A program made the position numbers and the translations under genes. A DNA stretch of 64,000 bases, from assembly GCF_032062135.1 (NCBI RefSeq), contig NC_092859.1:131394514-131458513 (forward strand), read 5' to 3'. The notes beneath the pieces were generated by a model. It did not search any database. It saw nothing but the letters and a program-made list of their open reading frames with translations, and was not told where the DNA came from. This stretch comes from Pyxicephalus adspersus (taxonomy: Eukaryota; Chordata; Amphibia; Anura; Pyxicephalidae). This document shows positions 38,091 to 48,601 of this stretch, one piece after another. Position 1 is the stretch's first letter, and every line of letters starts with the position of its first letter.

Positions 38091-38280
38091 GAGCCTGTTT
38101 TATTAAAGCTCACCAAGACTGGAGTGATACACTTTCATCAGTGAACCTGGGTGGTTTAGAATTTAAAAGTAATTTGCTTTTTGTAAGCAAATGTTTTCAA
38201 TCCTAAACCAGATCTATTCCAGGTTTGCTGGATCACCCAGGGCCACTGACGAAAGTGTATCCTCTCCAGCACTGGGCCCA
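38091..38280. mobile_element. MITE family A, copy 4
   Basis: The left arm CCTGTTTTATTAAAGCTC is followed by TACACTTTCATCAGTGAACC, the centre GTAAGCAAATGTTTTCAATC and the right inner arm CAGGTTTGCTGGATCACCCA. The right outer arm is shortened and ends CACTGGGCCCA. Confidence 0.75.
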
Positions 38281-38600
38281 ATGACAAAGAGGAAAAGAAG
38301 ACTGTGCACAGGAGAGCCTGCAATCTGAAAAGTTGGGGAGAGAAATACGCAATAGAAGGGATGACAGATAAACTTTATTATGTACAAAAACACATACTCA
38401 TAATCTAAAATGATACTTCACATGGTCCCTTGTAACTCATAATCTTTGCATAGAAGTCATCTGCAAACTTTGGTTTTAAACAAATTTCTAAAATGATTAG
38501 AGGGCGAGATACAAGCATGATGTATAACTATAGTACACTCTCATGCCATGTTCCTAGTTTTCAATACTACATCAAGCACTTTTTGGTTTGGTTACTCTAT

Positions 38601-38811
38601 GGGCTTGATTTAATAAAGCTCTCTAAGGGTGGAGAGGATACACTTTCATCAGTGAAGCTGGGTGATCCAGCAAACCTGGAATGGATCTGATCCAGGATTG
38701 AACAAATAGCAAATGACTTTTCAGAAATCCATCCCAGGTTTGATGGATCACCCAGCCTCACTGATGAACGTGTATCCTCTCCAGCCTTAAGGAGCTTTAA
38801 TAAATCAGCCC
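38601..38811. mobile_element. MITE family A, copy 5
   Basis: Complete copy. Arms GGGCTTGATTTAATAAAGC and GCTTTAATAAATCAGCCC, inner block GGTGATCCAGCAAACCTGG and its inverted partner CCAGGTTTGATGGATCACCC. Flanked by CTAT on the left and CTATAA after one extra C on the right. Confidence 0.85.
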
Positions 38812-40081
38812 CTATAAATCCATCTATAAATTCCCCTAAGTTTGAAAGTGATCAGAGAATTACAGACTGCAGAAGTGCTTGATTCTTAACTTAAACCAGT
38901 GGAGCAAAAACAACAAAGCTTTGTGAAGTTTAGCCAACACCCTCCTTCCCTACTGAACAAAGGTAGCTCTTTAGCCTTTCAATATTGCTTACAAGCTTAT
39001 AGGCCTGGATGCAAACTGCTGTGATCTACAATAAAGGACTGTTTTACGTTGTCCTCACTTTCATGTTGTATTTATGCATGTTGTTGTCATACTTTCCCTC
39101 TAATTCTGTTATATTGACAACTCAAACTTATTCTCTAATTCCCAAAAGGAACACAAACAACAATAAAAACCTTTTCAGTACACACACAAACACACACACA
39201 CAATTAGTATTTCAAATGATTTTCTTTTACAAGAAATGCGCACACAAAAGTATGTTACAGTTGTCATCATTAATTGGAAACTAAACCCAGCTTTTTAACA
39301 CTGATAATTAAAGAATGCTTTAATTGATAACTGTCAACATTGCCGACGTGCCTATATCAGCTTCCAACCAAACCCCTCAAATGGTTGGTGTCATAGTTTG
39401 TCACATGTGCTGCACCATGGCAAGTGTGAATCTAAATTGAGGATAAGGTGACAACATCTTTGGATATAAAGGTCAGGAGGGCTTGCATTAATTCCAAAAT
39501 AATAGCTGTATTACAACTTATAAATCTAAAATTAGTACTGTTACCATGGGGTAATTAAATATAACATTTGTTTTTGTGTGTTGTATTTGCTAAGCAGGTT
39601 GCAGCTGTGTTTTCCCCTTTTGCCGAGGTCAAATTCTCTCCGTTAATGATTTCAGAGTCATTTGAGATATGATTTGCCAAAGCTATGAATACTTTGCTAT
39701 TGCTATGTAGTGATGTTACAGTGTTTTCTATCATAATGCAGCAGGAGCAACATTTCCAAAGCCACAATAATAAAGGGGTTTAAATTTAAAAATAAGTATT
39801 TGCCTAATCTCCACAGTCATGTAAAGAAGTAAATACAACCCATGGAAATTGTTGACTTTAAAAATATTTGACCAGGCAAACATTAGATCCATTTTCAAAC
39901 ATAAAACATCTATGCATATTTCCTTGAGTTGCAAAATGCTTGTAGGTTTACTTGTTTAATACCTTTCTTGCCACTGTTCTTATTTTGTAACATTTTTTTC
40001 AGTTCAACCTAAACTTTTGAACAGCTAGCTTTGCATGCATAACATTTTAATACGATGCAGATTTTTCATAGTTGACTGAAA

Positions 40082-40210
40082 GGGCCTGATTTATTAAAGC
40101 TCTCCAAGGCTGGAGAGGCTACACTTTCATCAAATAAGCTGGGTGATCCAAGAAACCTGGAATGGATCTGGTCCAGGACTAAAAACATTTGCTAACAAAT
40201 ATCAAATGAC
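40082..40210. mobile_element. MITE family A, copy 6 (left half only)
   Basis: GGGCCTGATTTATTAAAGC through the inner arm to TATCAAATGACTTTT, then it stops abruptly at the poly-T of the L1 relic. The right half was not seen beyond the LINE, so either the LINE insertion deleted it or the copy was already broken. Confidence 0.75.
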
Positions 40211-41760
40211 TTTTTTTATTTTTTATTTTTATTACTTTATTTATAACCACAGAAAGACAACATACAGGTACAATATAAGAAAAAGCAGTTGCGTTTTTGT
40301 ACATAATAAAAAAGAACGATGTCGAACTCTAAGTCCTTATTGCATAGGGCATACCAAAATCAGGATATTTGCTGTACAAAATTTGCATCAAGGAACAGTG
40401 TGTAAAATCAATGTCATGACATGACAAACATGTACTCAACCATTGTTGCAATAAAAACATGCAGAAAACAATTTTGTCAGACTGTGTACTCCATTTTCAG
40501 CAATTTTCCATATCATATCATAATAAACTTAGGCATAACCAAAACTCACAAGGAAGGGTATTGGGGGTGGGTTAACATTTCTAATCAGGAATAGTGTCCT
40601 TATAAAGACTAATATCAGTGGTCATTTAGATGTTCCTTACAAGACAAGGTTAGCATACTCTCATGGGAAGGTTACATTATGCCAACTGGAGTAGCGATGG
40701 CGGTATAGTATCTGGCCTAATTTCAGTGGTATACTCCATATAAATTCCATATAACATACCACTTTTCAAAAAATTTGGTTACCTCATTGTCTGCTGAGTC
40801 TTCCGCCTCTAGTAAATCCCTGAGGTTTAACAATCGTAAGGAGGACTTGACCATGGGCAGCCTGGGTGGATCCACATGGATCCATTGTGACATAATCGCC
40901 CTGCGTGTGGCTAACAAACAGAGGGATGTCCAATTTTTCAGACCTTTTCTTAAGATGCAGGACTGCGCATCTCCTTACCCGAACACACACAACAGAGGTT
41001 CCAACATTTTTAATATAAGATAAAACCTCTTTCCATAGCCTTTGGATTTGGATGCAATCCCATAAGCATTGTTTAAGCGTAATTTTATCGCAAGGGCATC
41101 GTAAACATCCATAGTGTCTAATCTTAATAGCTGATTGTGTCCCACTAGGCGGGCGGAATACCTTATAGGTCCTATGCAGAATTTTAAATTGTGTCTCCCT
41201 TCATATTTCATTGGGAGTAGATTGCGGCACCATGAGATAGCCCTGTACAGTTTTATCATTGAGGTCTGGTATATCAAAGTCTTTTTGCCAACCCTGAGAT
41301 GAATTGACGGAGAGAGGTTTAGAGTACACCATTTGGAGTCTGGGGTAGGGGAAATGGAAGGCGGTGTTATAGAGAGCAGGTTATCAAACCTGTCATGCTC
41401 CGCTACTCTGGCTGGGTGTGCCATTTGTGCTTTACAGAACTTCAGGATTTGTAGATAGTGGAGCAGGTGTAAATACCTGGAGTATTTATCCGGCCCTGGG
41501 GGTTGGAATACATGGCTGTTAGAAAGTTATAGTAAAGGCCTCGGAGACCTATTCTGTTTAACACTTGGAACAACCATGGGAAATGCACGTTATCGAACGC
41601 TTTTTCAGCGTCCATACTTATTAGTGCTAAATCTAGATTGGGGTGGCACTTAGCATATTCTAAAGCAGAAAGGACTCGGCATATATTGGTCACTGCAGAC
41701 CTGCCTTTTACAAACCAAAAAGCAAAACCATTTACAAGCAAAAAGTTATTTCTAGAATGT
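40211..41760 (-). pseudogene. L1/Tx1-type LINE relic, internally deleted
   Basis: Antisense non-LTR element. The T-rich tract at 40211-40240 is its 3' A-tail. In the - frame, FVKGRSAVTNICRVL near 41730-41690 and SMDAEKAFDNVHFPWLFQVL near 41620-41560 are L1-type RT motifs, with AFD carrying the first palm Asp. The central palm box (FADD type) is missing. The sequence then jumps to the C-terminal region with CLRCPCD, CLWDCIQIQRLW and ATRRAIMSQWI in other frames. It is 5'-truncated and carries frameshifts. The 149- and 122-residue ORFs here are pieces of this relic. Confidence 0.8.
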
Positions 41761-41869
41761 GAAGTGCTGGGAGGTACAAAAATGGGCAAGCGTAAGGATC
41801 TTGACCACAAATGTGACAGTGAAGAAACTGTGATGGCTGAAACCGTCTGTGTTCGTTGTTATGCTAGAC

Positions 41870-42140
41870 CAGGGGTGTCAAACTCTGGCCCCCAATATCC
41901 TTTTTTTTTTGGCCCCCAAAGGAATCCCAAATATAAACTGCAGCTGGCCCGTCAATGCATTCAAATAGCGTCGCTACTACAATTCTTGGCATCACTTGTG
42001 TCTATAGACCAGCGGGTTCTCTGCCTATGCGTGGCCCCGCGTTGGACTGTTTTAAAGACGCAAATAATGCCAGGATGTTTAGTATTGGCGCTATTTCAAT
42101 GAAGAGGGAGTTTCAGTGGTGGGCCACTCATAAGATTTAG
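41870..42140. mobile_element. hAT-like element, left end
   Basis: CAGGGGTGTCAAACTCTGGC at 41870 is a hAT-type terminal repeat like that at 31063. The following 250 bp contain GGCCCCC and GGCCACTCA words and several CpGs. No convincing right terminus was found, so it may be truncated. Confidence 0.5.
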
Positions 42141-42909
42141 GCCACTCACATAAATACAAGAGAGAACCTCAACTATAGTAATATGCAGTTTTAAAAAAAC
42201 AATTATTTTACATATCTCCTAGATTCCCATAATTGGCTTCTAATCTGAATTTATAGATTTAAAGTGGTCACAAATGTGGAGGCATACATACTTTTTACAC
42301 ATAACAAATGGGCAGTTTTGTTTTTCTAAATTACCGCTAGGGAGGTTAAAGAGATTTCCCCTCAGTTACTCTGCCAATAACCCCTTGCCAGACAGGCCAA
42401 TAGAGAAACTCTTAAATTTTATGTTTATGTTCAAACTGCAGATTTTCTTTTACTTCCTATCCAGTAAAAATTTTGAAACTAGAACAGAAAATGGGAGAAA
42501 ATCTCCCTAATGAAGCCCTGGACAACAATCAAAACCACACAGCAAATCTTATTTTTCAAACTCTAATTAAAAGAAAAAGAAAGATTTGAGCATGACATGG
42601 ACTAAGTTTATTAAAAATTTACTATTTGTTCTTGGAAATACTCAATACCTGCAAACCACAGGCAGGTACAGTATATGCAATACTGAATATTACATGAAAT
42701 GTATCCTTCATCTTCCTGATACAAGCAACCAAGTTTATCATTTTTATCACTGATATATACTTTGCTTTGTGTAACTTTAGAATACACAGTGTTGATTAAG
42801 GTTTTTTTCTTTTTTAACAGTCATTATTGCTTTTAATCTGGTTGATAGCATTAAACCACAATTTAGCTTTACTGGAGCTCTATTGATAAAAGTATGTTAT
42901 TTATAAAGA

Positions 42910-43170
42910 AAGACGCTGTATCTGTTTCATATGCTTTTAATTCTAGCAAAATAACAAAACATAACAAGAAAGTCTGGCGAAGCAGCAGTATTTTTCCCGA
43001 GTGACTAGACGCCATGTCTAGTACACAACTCAACTGCCAGCATACACTGGATGGCAGACAAAAACGACAGCCTGCGGCAACTACAGCAATGGACGTCTCT
43101 GAGGGAACAATAAAAGTACGCAAAATATCATGTGCCCTATATTATGCCTCAAAAAGCACAGGAAAGGTAA
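42910..43170. other. CpG-clustered block with overlapping short ORFs, unidentified
   Basis: A local cluster of CpG dinucleotides in otherwise CpG-poor DNA. On + an ORF of about 51 codons starts at 43014 (MSSTQLNCQHTL...), with a donor-like AAAG|GTAATT at its end. On - an ORF starts at 43015 (MASSHSGKILLLRQTFLLCF...) with a hydrophobic, signal-like start. I recognise neither. It could be a young repeat, an untranslated exon or a real small exon. Confidence 0.3.
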
Positions 43171-43747
43171 TTTGAGATAAAATATATAACGAAGACTCAT
43201 GTTCCTAAATTCAGTCAGTATTTTTATGGCAAATTTTACTATCAGAACAAACTGCCATGGCATAAGCCTATTTTACTACACAAATTAAATAAAGCAAACC
43301 TAAAATGTCACATACTTAGGTAATGTCACATACTCATGTAAGCACCTGGTTCAGAAATCTGGCCCTGTACATTTTTTCCCACTAGCCAGAAGCTTCATAT
43401 CACAGTAATAGGCCAAATGTAAGGCTTAGAAAGCATTTCGAAGCACCTAGGCATTCCGGCCAAAAAAAACTCACACTGAGAACCTGCTATGAGCAGAGAG
43501 ATCTGGATTAGGTAAGCATGTGAAACTTTACCTTTGTTTTTTAAAACTAACAAAATCATTCAAAGAAAAAATTTTTTTAAGAGGATCATTTATAAAAAAA
43601 TGGTATAATGTGTTGAATTTGAACAAAACCACTAATAGAGAAAATACTAAGGACCCAAAAAATAGGTTTTATTTTACCTTTCAGTCTTTAGAATTTTGGC
43701 ATTTAACCTAATATTAATTCATTTAATATTATTAATAATTAATTTAT

Positions 43748-44230
43748 TCTAGGCAACCAGCAGGAAAGGTACTAGAGGGCAGATATGTGCCATGCAGGTT
43801 GCTAATCTCAGTGCTATAAATCCAAGGATTGCAGTGTGGCTGTTCCAGCAGGCCATCCCGGGATTTTCCCACTGCTGGAGAGAAGTGCCATGTGCAGCTC
43901 CCAGGGGGAGTAAAATGAGAATGGCTGCCAGGGAGCAGAGAGAGGAAAAGACTCTAAAGAAGAGGACTTGAGAACATTCCTCTCCACCGTGTTCCAGAGA
44001 GAAAGAGCGATAGAGAGGGACAAGACTCTGCACAAGGTGACTTTTTTTTTCTGCCTATTTGAAAATGGACTGTTATAGAACACAGGACTGCTGAAGATAA
44101 GTGCTTATGTGTTTGATCTTTAACCGGCTAACGTTAACCCTGTTGGGATAATTTTGTTTTTTTTCAATAAAACCCTGATGCGGCATCCAGTACTGCTAGT
44201 TGTCTACCATTTGTCCAGCTAACTCCCACA
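43748..44230 (+). repeat. 5' LTR
   Basis: About 483 bp, starting near TCTAGGCAACCAGCAG and ending TCCCACA just before the primer binding site. It shares GGTACTAGAGGGCAGATATG, ATTGCAGTGTGGCTGTTCC, CAAGACTCTGCACAA and GTTAACCCTGTTGGG with the 3' LTR. AATAAA at 44166-44171 is a plausible polyadenylation signal. Confidence 0.88.
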
Positions 44231-44232
44231 TA

Positions 44233-44250
44233 TGGTGGAGGATGCGGGCA
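44233..44250 (+). promoter_or_regulatory. Retrotransposon primer binding site
   Basis: TGGTGGAGGATGCGGGCA begins 2 nt after the CA end of the 5' LTR. TGG-starting sequences at this position are the usual tRNA 3'-end complement in Ty3/gypsy elements. Which tRNA was not determined. Confidence 0.75.
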
Positions 44251-44360
44251 CACTGGTTGCTAAGGGTAACGGCTGCATACATTTTTGTTTTTTTGGACTC
44301 AGTCCCCTGCTTATGTCTTGGATAAAGGCTGCTACATTGCTGCCAAGCGAGGCTCCTGCC

Positions 44361-45300
44361 ATGGAGGAGCTATTAAAGCATTTGATGCAGGTCAGTGGTG
44401 CCCAGCAGGAAACCAACTGATTGTTGCTGGAACAGGTCACAGTCCTGGGGCAGAGGGTGTCAGCTCAGTCAAGGAATATGGAGGAGTTATCTGTGACTCT
44501 GAATGAAAAAAAAGGCAGTGCACCTTGCATAAAATGACCCTGGATGATGACATAGAGGCTTATCTGGCAGTGTTTGAAAGGATTGTGGAAAGGGAGAAAC
44601 TCCCTGCTGCTGAATGGACTGAGGTTCTGGCGCCTTATTTGACTGGGGAGCCGCAAAAGGCATATTTTGATTTACCAGCAGAGCAGGCCAAAGACTATAA
44701 TATCCTTAAGGCAGAAATCATGGCCCGGCTGGGAGTCACCTTAGTCACCTCACCAGCTCGCAGAGTCCATCACTGACGGTTTGAGGAAAATAAGCTGCCC
44801 CGCTCCCAAATGTTTGATTTGCTACACCTTATGCGCAAGTGGCTACAGCCCAAGACACTGAAACCCGCAGACATTGTCGACCGAATCGTCCTCGACCGCT
44901 ATGTGAGCGGACTTCCTTTGGACATTCACCGATGGGTTGCTCAAGGAGACCCCAAAACACTGGATCAGTTGGTGTTACTTGTTGAGCGGTTTATGACTAC
45001 AGAGACCTGTCTGAGGCCTAAAAGTAAACCCCAACAGTTTGTGGGATCCTCCGGTGCTCGTTTACAGAGATCCAACTCCAAAGCCCTTTCTGCATCTGAC
45101 CCGGAGAACCGAGCCAGCCTACCAAGCCTGGGTGGCCTCCCCAGGGGAAAGAGGTTTGACGGGCCAAGAAAGGTAACCCCCCATTTTTATGCCCCACTAA
45201 GAGGCAGAGCTGAGGTGCGTTGCTTAAAGTGTCAGCAACTGGGGCATATTGCAGCACACTGTCCCCAGGGGGAGAAGCCAATGGAGTGTGGTGCCACCCG
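44361..45300 (+). pseudogene. gag of the gypsy element (SCAN-like capsid plus zinc knuckle)
   Basis: Likely start MEELLKHLMQVSG at 44361, with an in-frame TGA at 44413 and a frame change near the A-run at 44507-44514. The main frame then reads MTLDDDIEAYLAVFERI (about 44534), APYLTGEPQKAYFDL and LDRYVSGLPLDIHRWV, a helical pattern like the SCAN domain. An in-frame TGA lies at 44774-44776. A CCHC zinc knuckle, CLKCQQLGHIAAHC, is at 45221-45262. The protein would package the element's RNA. The stops and the frame change make it a pseudogene. Confidence 0.8.
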
Positions 45301-46054
45301 CCGCTTCTTTATGTTCGCTCATACTGTCTGCAGCGCTACACCCCTGCAGGAGCTAGGTCCCCAGGAGCATCAACTCCAGGTAAACGGGGTTAGTGTTGTG
45401 GCTATGTTGGACTCAGGTAGCCTCGTCACCCTTTTACGCACTGCCGTACCTCATGACCTGGTAATCCCTGAAAGGCGAGTGGGGGTTGTTTGTATTAATG
45501 GGGACACTAAGCATTATCCGCTGGCCAAAGTGACTGTAGAGACTGGCTGCGGGACAGTGACCCAGGAAGTGGGTGTGGTACCAGACTTAATACATCCATT
45601 GATCGTGGGACGTGATTTTCTGTTATTCTGGGAACTCTGGTCTCAACCCCACTGGATTGATATGCCTGTTGCAGGTTCACCTTCTTTCAGCCCAGTTCCC
45701 TTAGGGGAGGATGCCCAAACAGATGCGGTAGGGGTGACCACGGATGTATCGGACAGTTTTCCCCACACAGTATTGGCTGGGGATGAGGGTGAGGCGTCTA
45801 ACCCTGAGCAGAATGTCCCGGACTTGGAAGTGTCACGGGAGAACTTCGGGACTGCTCAGTTACAAGACTCCACTCTGAAACATGCATGGGAAAATGTAAC
45901 TGTACTGAATGAGGTAGCTCAGGAGTCTAATGCTGATCAAAGGTTTCCTCACTTTGCTGTAAGCAACAATTTACTGTATCGTGTTACTAAGGTGCGTGAT
46001 GAAGTTGTGGAGCAACTGGTGGTACCCGTACCTTATAGAAAGGATGGTCCTTGA
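45300..46054 (+). pseudogene. Aspartic protease region of the gypsy element
   Basis: Same frame as gag. The retropepsin motif AMLDSGSLVTLL has D-S-G at 45410-45418, and HPLIVGRDFLLFW is the downstream hydrophobic-G-R-D pattern. After this comes a linker ending VVPVPYRK. The frame ends at 46054 while integrase continues in another frame from about 46040, a frameshift within pol. Confidence 0.8.
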
Positions 46055-46922
46055 TTTGGCTCACACTCATTTACTTGGGGGTCAATTGGGGACTGACAAA
46101 ACAAAGGAAAGAATCCTGCAAAGGTTCTATTGGCCAGGTTGTTACCAAGAGGTTGAAAGGTTTTGTAGGTCCTGCCCAACCTGCCAAGTAACTGCTCCTG
46201 TGAGTCACTTTCAGAGCCCCTTGGTTCCACTGCCAATAATTGAGATTCCATTTGACCGAATAGCTATGGATTTGGTGGGGCCGTTAGTCAAGTCTGTCGG
46301 AGGCCACCAGTATATTTTGGTAGTGCTAGACTATGCCACCAGGTATCCTGAAGCAATTCCGCTGCGGAATACCTCCTCCAAATGCATTGCTTGGGAGTTA
46401 CTTCATGTACTTTCCCGAACTGGCCTACCAAAAGAAATACTGACTAACCAGGGTACACCTTTCATGTCTAAAGTTATAAACGATCTCTACAAATTACTGA
46501 AAATTAAGCAGCTAAGAACCTCTGTATATCATCCCCAAACAGATGGCCTCATGGAGAGGTTCAATAAAACCTTAAAAGGGATGTTGAGAAGGGTGGTAGA
46601 AAAGTATGGGAGGGACTGGGATTGTCTGTTGCCATATCTCATGTTCTCCATCCGAGAGGTCCCTCAGTCCTCCACTGGCTTTTCCCTATTTGAGTTAATA
46701 TATGGGAGACATCCCAGGGGTTTGCTGGATGTTGCCAAGGAGACATGGGAGAGTGAGGCTACCCCATACAGAAGTGTGATAGAGCACGTGGCTCAAATGC
46801 AGGATCGCATCAGCAGTATTATGCCCATAGTGAGGGAACACATGCAAAAGGCCCAAGAGTCCCAGAGCAGGGTATACAATGGAGCAGCCCGGGTGAAGCA
46901 GTTCAACCCTGGTGATCGGTAA
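45981..46922 (+). pseudogene. Integrase region of the gypsy element
   Basis: Zinc-binding part with CRSCPTC and a GGQLG motif, where Gln sits in place of the usual second His. The DDE core follows: first Asp in IAMDLVGP (46269-46271); the second catalytic position is Asn in LTNQGTPF (46446-46448), where the family has Asp; the Glu is present in GLMERFNK (46554-46556). GFSLFELIYGRHPRG follows. A stop TAA lies at 46920-46922, before the C-terminal tail. The altered second position predicts no strand-transfer activity. Confidence 0.85.
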
Positions 46923-46925
46923 CTA

Positions 46926-47876
46926 GTGCTGGTTCCCACGGTAGAAAGCAAATTTCTGGCCAAGTGGCAAAGTCCTTTTGAAGTGGTAGAAAGGATTGGA
47001 GAAGTAAATTATAAAATCCATCAGCCTGGGAAAAGAAAGCCCATCCAACTCTATCACGTGAATTTAATCAAACATTGGAAAGATAGAGAGTCCCTGGTAG
47101 CGACCACAAAACCCCAAAGGAATTCCCATGCAGATATTGAAAAGGTTGCAATAGGTGACACCCTGTCCAAACTCCAAAAACAAGAAAGCAAGGAGTTTCT
47201 ACAACGGAACAGGGATATTTTTACGGCCCTGCCAGGCATTACAGATATCATTCAGCATGACATAGTCACTGACCCCAAGGTAACGATAAACATTAAACCA
47301 TATAGAATCCCGGAGGCTCGGGGACAAGCAGTCTCCCAAGAGATAAAGCGTATGTTAGATCTGCAGGTTTTTGAGGAATCCAAAAGCGGCTGGTCCAGCC
47401 ATATTGTATTGGTGCCTAAGCCAAATGGGACCTGGCGGTTCTGCAATGACTTCCGCCGACTAAATGAAGTCTCTAAATGGGATTCCTATCCTATGCCTCG
47501 GGTAGATGAGTTAATTGAAAGGTTGGGACCAGCTAGGTATATTACCACGCTTGACCTCATCAAAGGATACTGGCAGATTCCTCTATCAGAGGAGGCAAAA
47601 GAAAAGACTGCCTTTTCCACCCTAGACGGGCACTTTCAATATAGGAAGATGCCCTTTGGGTTACAAGTGGCACCCGCCACTTTCCAGAGATCGATGAATA
47701 GGGTCTTGAGGCCTCATAAAAGGAACGCAGCAGCATACTTAGACAATATTGTGGTCTTTAGCACAGACTGGGAAAGGCATCTAGGTAAGGTACAGGCAGT
47801 ACTTGATTCTCTCAGGAAAGCTGGCTTTACTGCTAACCCTGAGAAGTGCGCTATTGGGTTGGAGAAGGCTCGCTAG
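46926..47876 (+). pseudogene. Integrase C-terminus and reverse transcriptase of the gypsy element
   Basis: Same frame as the integrase part, after the stop. It begins with the integrase C-terminal tail (SKFLAKWQSPFEVVERIGEV, YHVNLIKHW), then RT: WSSHIVLVPKPNGTWRFCND, LDLIKGYWQIPL (first palm Asp), FGLQVAPATFQRSMNRVL. The catalytic box is YLDN at 47736-47747, where the family has YLDD. A TAG stop ends the frame at 47876. The Asn at the last box position and the stop predict an inactive enzyme. Confidence 0.88.
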
Positions 47877-47929
47877 CTGGGGTATATTGTAGGTAAGGGC
47901 ACAATTTCACAAGACCACAGGTAAACAAA

Positions 47930-48600
47930 GTGGAGGCAATTCAGAATTGTCCACAGCCTCTGACAAAAAAAACAAGTGAAGGCGTTCTTGGGGATTGTTG
48001 GTTATTACTGCAGATTTGTCCCAAACTTTGCCTCCATTGCAGCACCATTAACAGACCGTACAAAAGGGAGAAAGTCAGTAATGGTCAAGTGGACTCAGGA
48101 GGCAGAAAAGGTGTTTCAGGACCTTAAAATAGCCCTGTGCAGTCAGCCTGTGCTGATCGCACCAGACTTCTCAAAAGAGTTTATTGTCCAGACTGATGCC
48201 CCAGAGGTTGGTTTAGGGGCAGTAATGTCACAGGAGGTAAATGGGGAAGAACACCCAATTATATATTTGAGCAGAAAACTGACCTCCTGTGAGAGAAACT
48301 ACTCAGTCGTGGAGAGGGAGTGTTTGGCTATAAAGTGGGCCTTCGAGGCTCTATGGTACTATTTGGCAGGTAGGATGAGCAGGTAGGATTGGCAGATTCT
48401 GGTTGGTATCGGGCCATGACGAAATAAAGGGAACAATGCAAGGGTGACAAGGTGGTTCCTGGCGCTACAGGACATTAGTTTTGTGGTAAAGAACAGGGCA
48501 GGGAAGCATCATATCAATGCTGATGCCTTATCAAGTGTTCACTGTCTGTCAGGGTCAAGTGCCCAGTCCCCTAGCCTTGGGCAGAGGGAGGTGGGCGGAT
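47930..48600 (+). pseudogene. RNase H region of the gypsy element
   Basis: Split across frames. FLGIVGYYCRFVPNFASIA at 47985-48040 is the RT/RNase H connection; FIVQTDAPEVGLGAVMSQ and IIYLSRKLTSCERNYSVVER are RNase H-like. An indel near 48370-48440 shifts frame, and the end reads WFLALQDISFVVKNRAGKHH, then INADALSS, just before the purine tract and the 3' LTR. Confidence 0.82.
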
Positions 48601-48601
48601 A

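Larger units (their letters stand above)
37453..43747. other. Intergenic or intronic repeat-rich stretch
   Basis: Between the FGF7 3' end and the LTR retrotransposon. It contains MITE A copies, a SINE tail, an antisense L1-type LINE and a hAT-like end (listed separately). 37460-38020 and 38820-40080 show no known element except for a block at 39590-39750 noted in the findings. If FAM227B continues leftwards this is its intron. Confidence 0.5.

Noticed and set aside
40975..41424. A 149-residue - strand ORF as a host gene.
   Set aside because: It lies inside the L1-type relic, in a shifted frame relative to the recognisable C-terminal LINE motifs.
41638..42102. A 154-residue + strand ORF.
   Set aside because: It runs antisense through the L1 relic and then into the hAT-like end; the joined frame is accidental.
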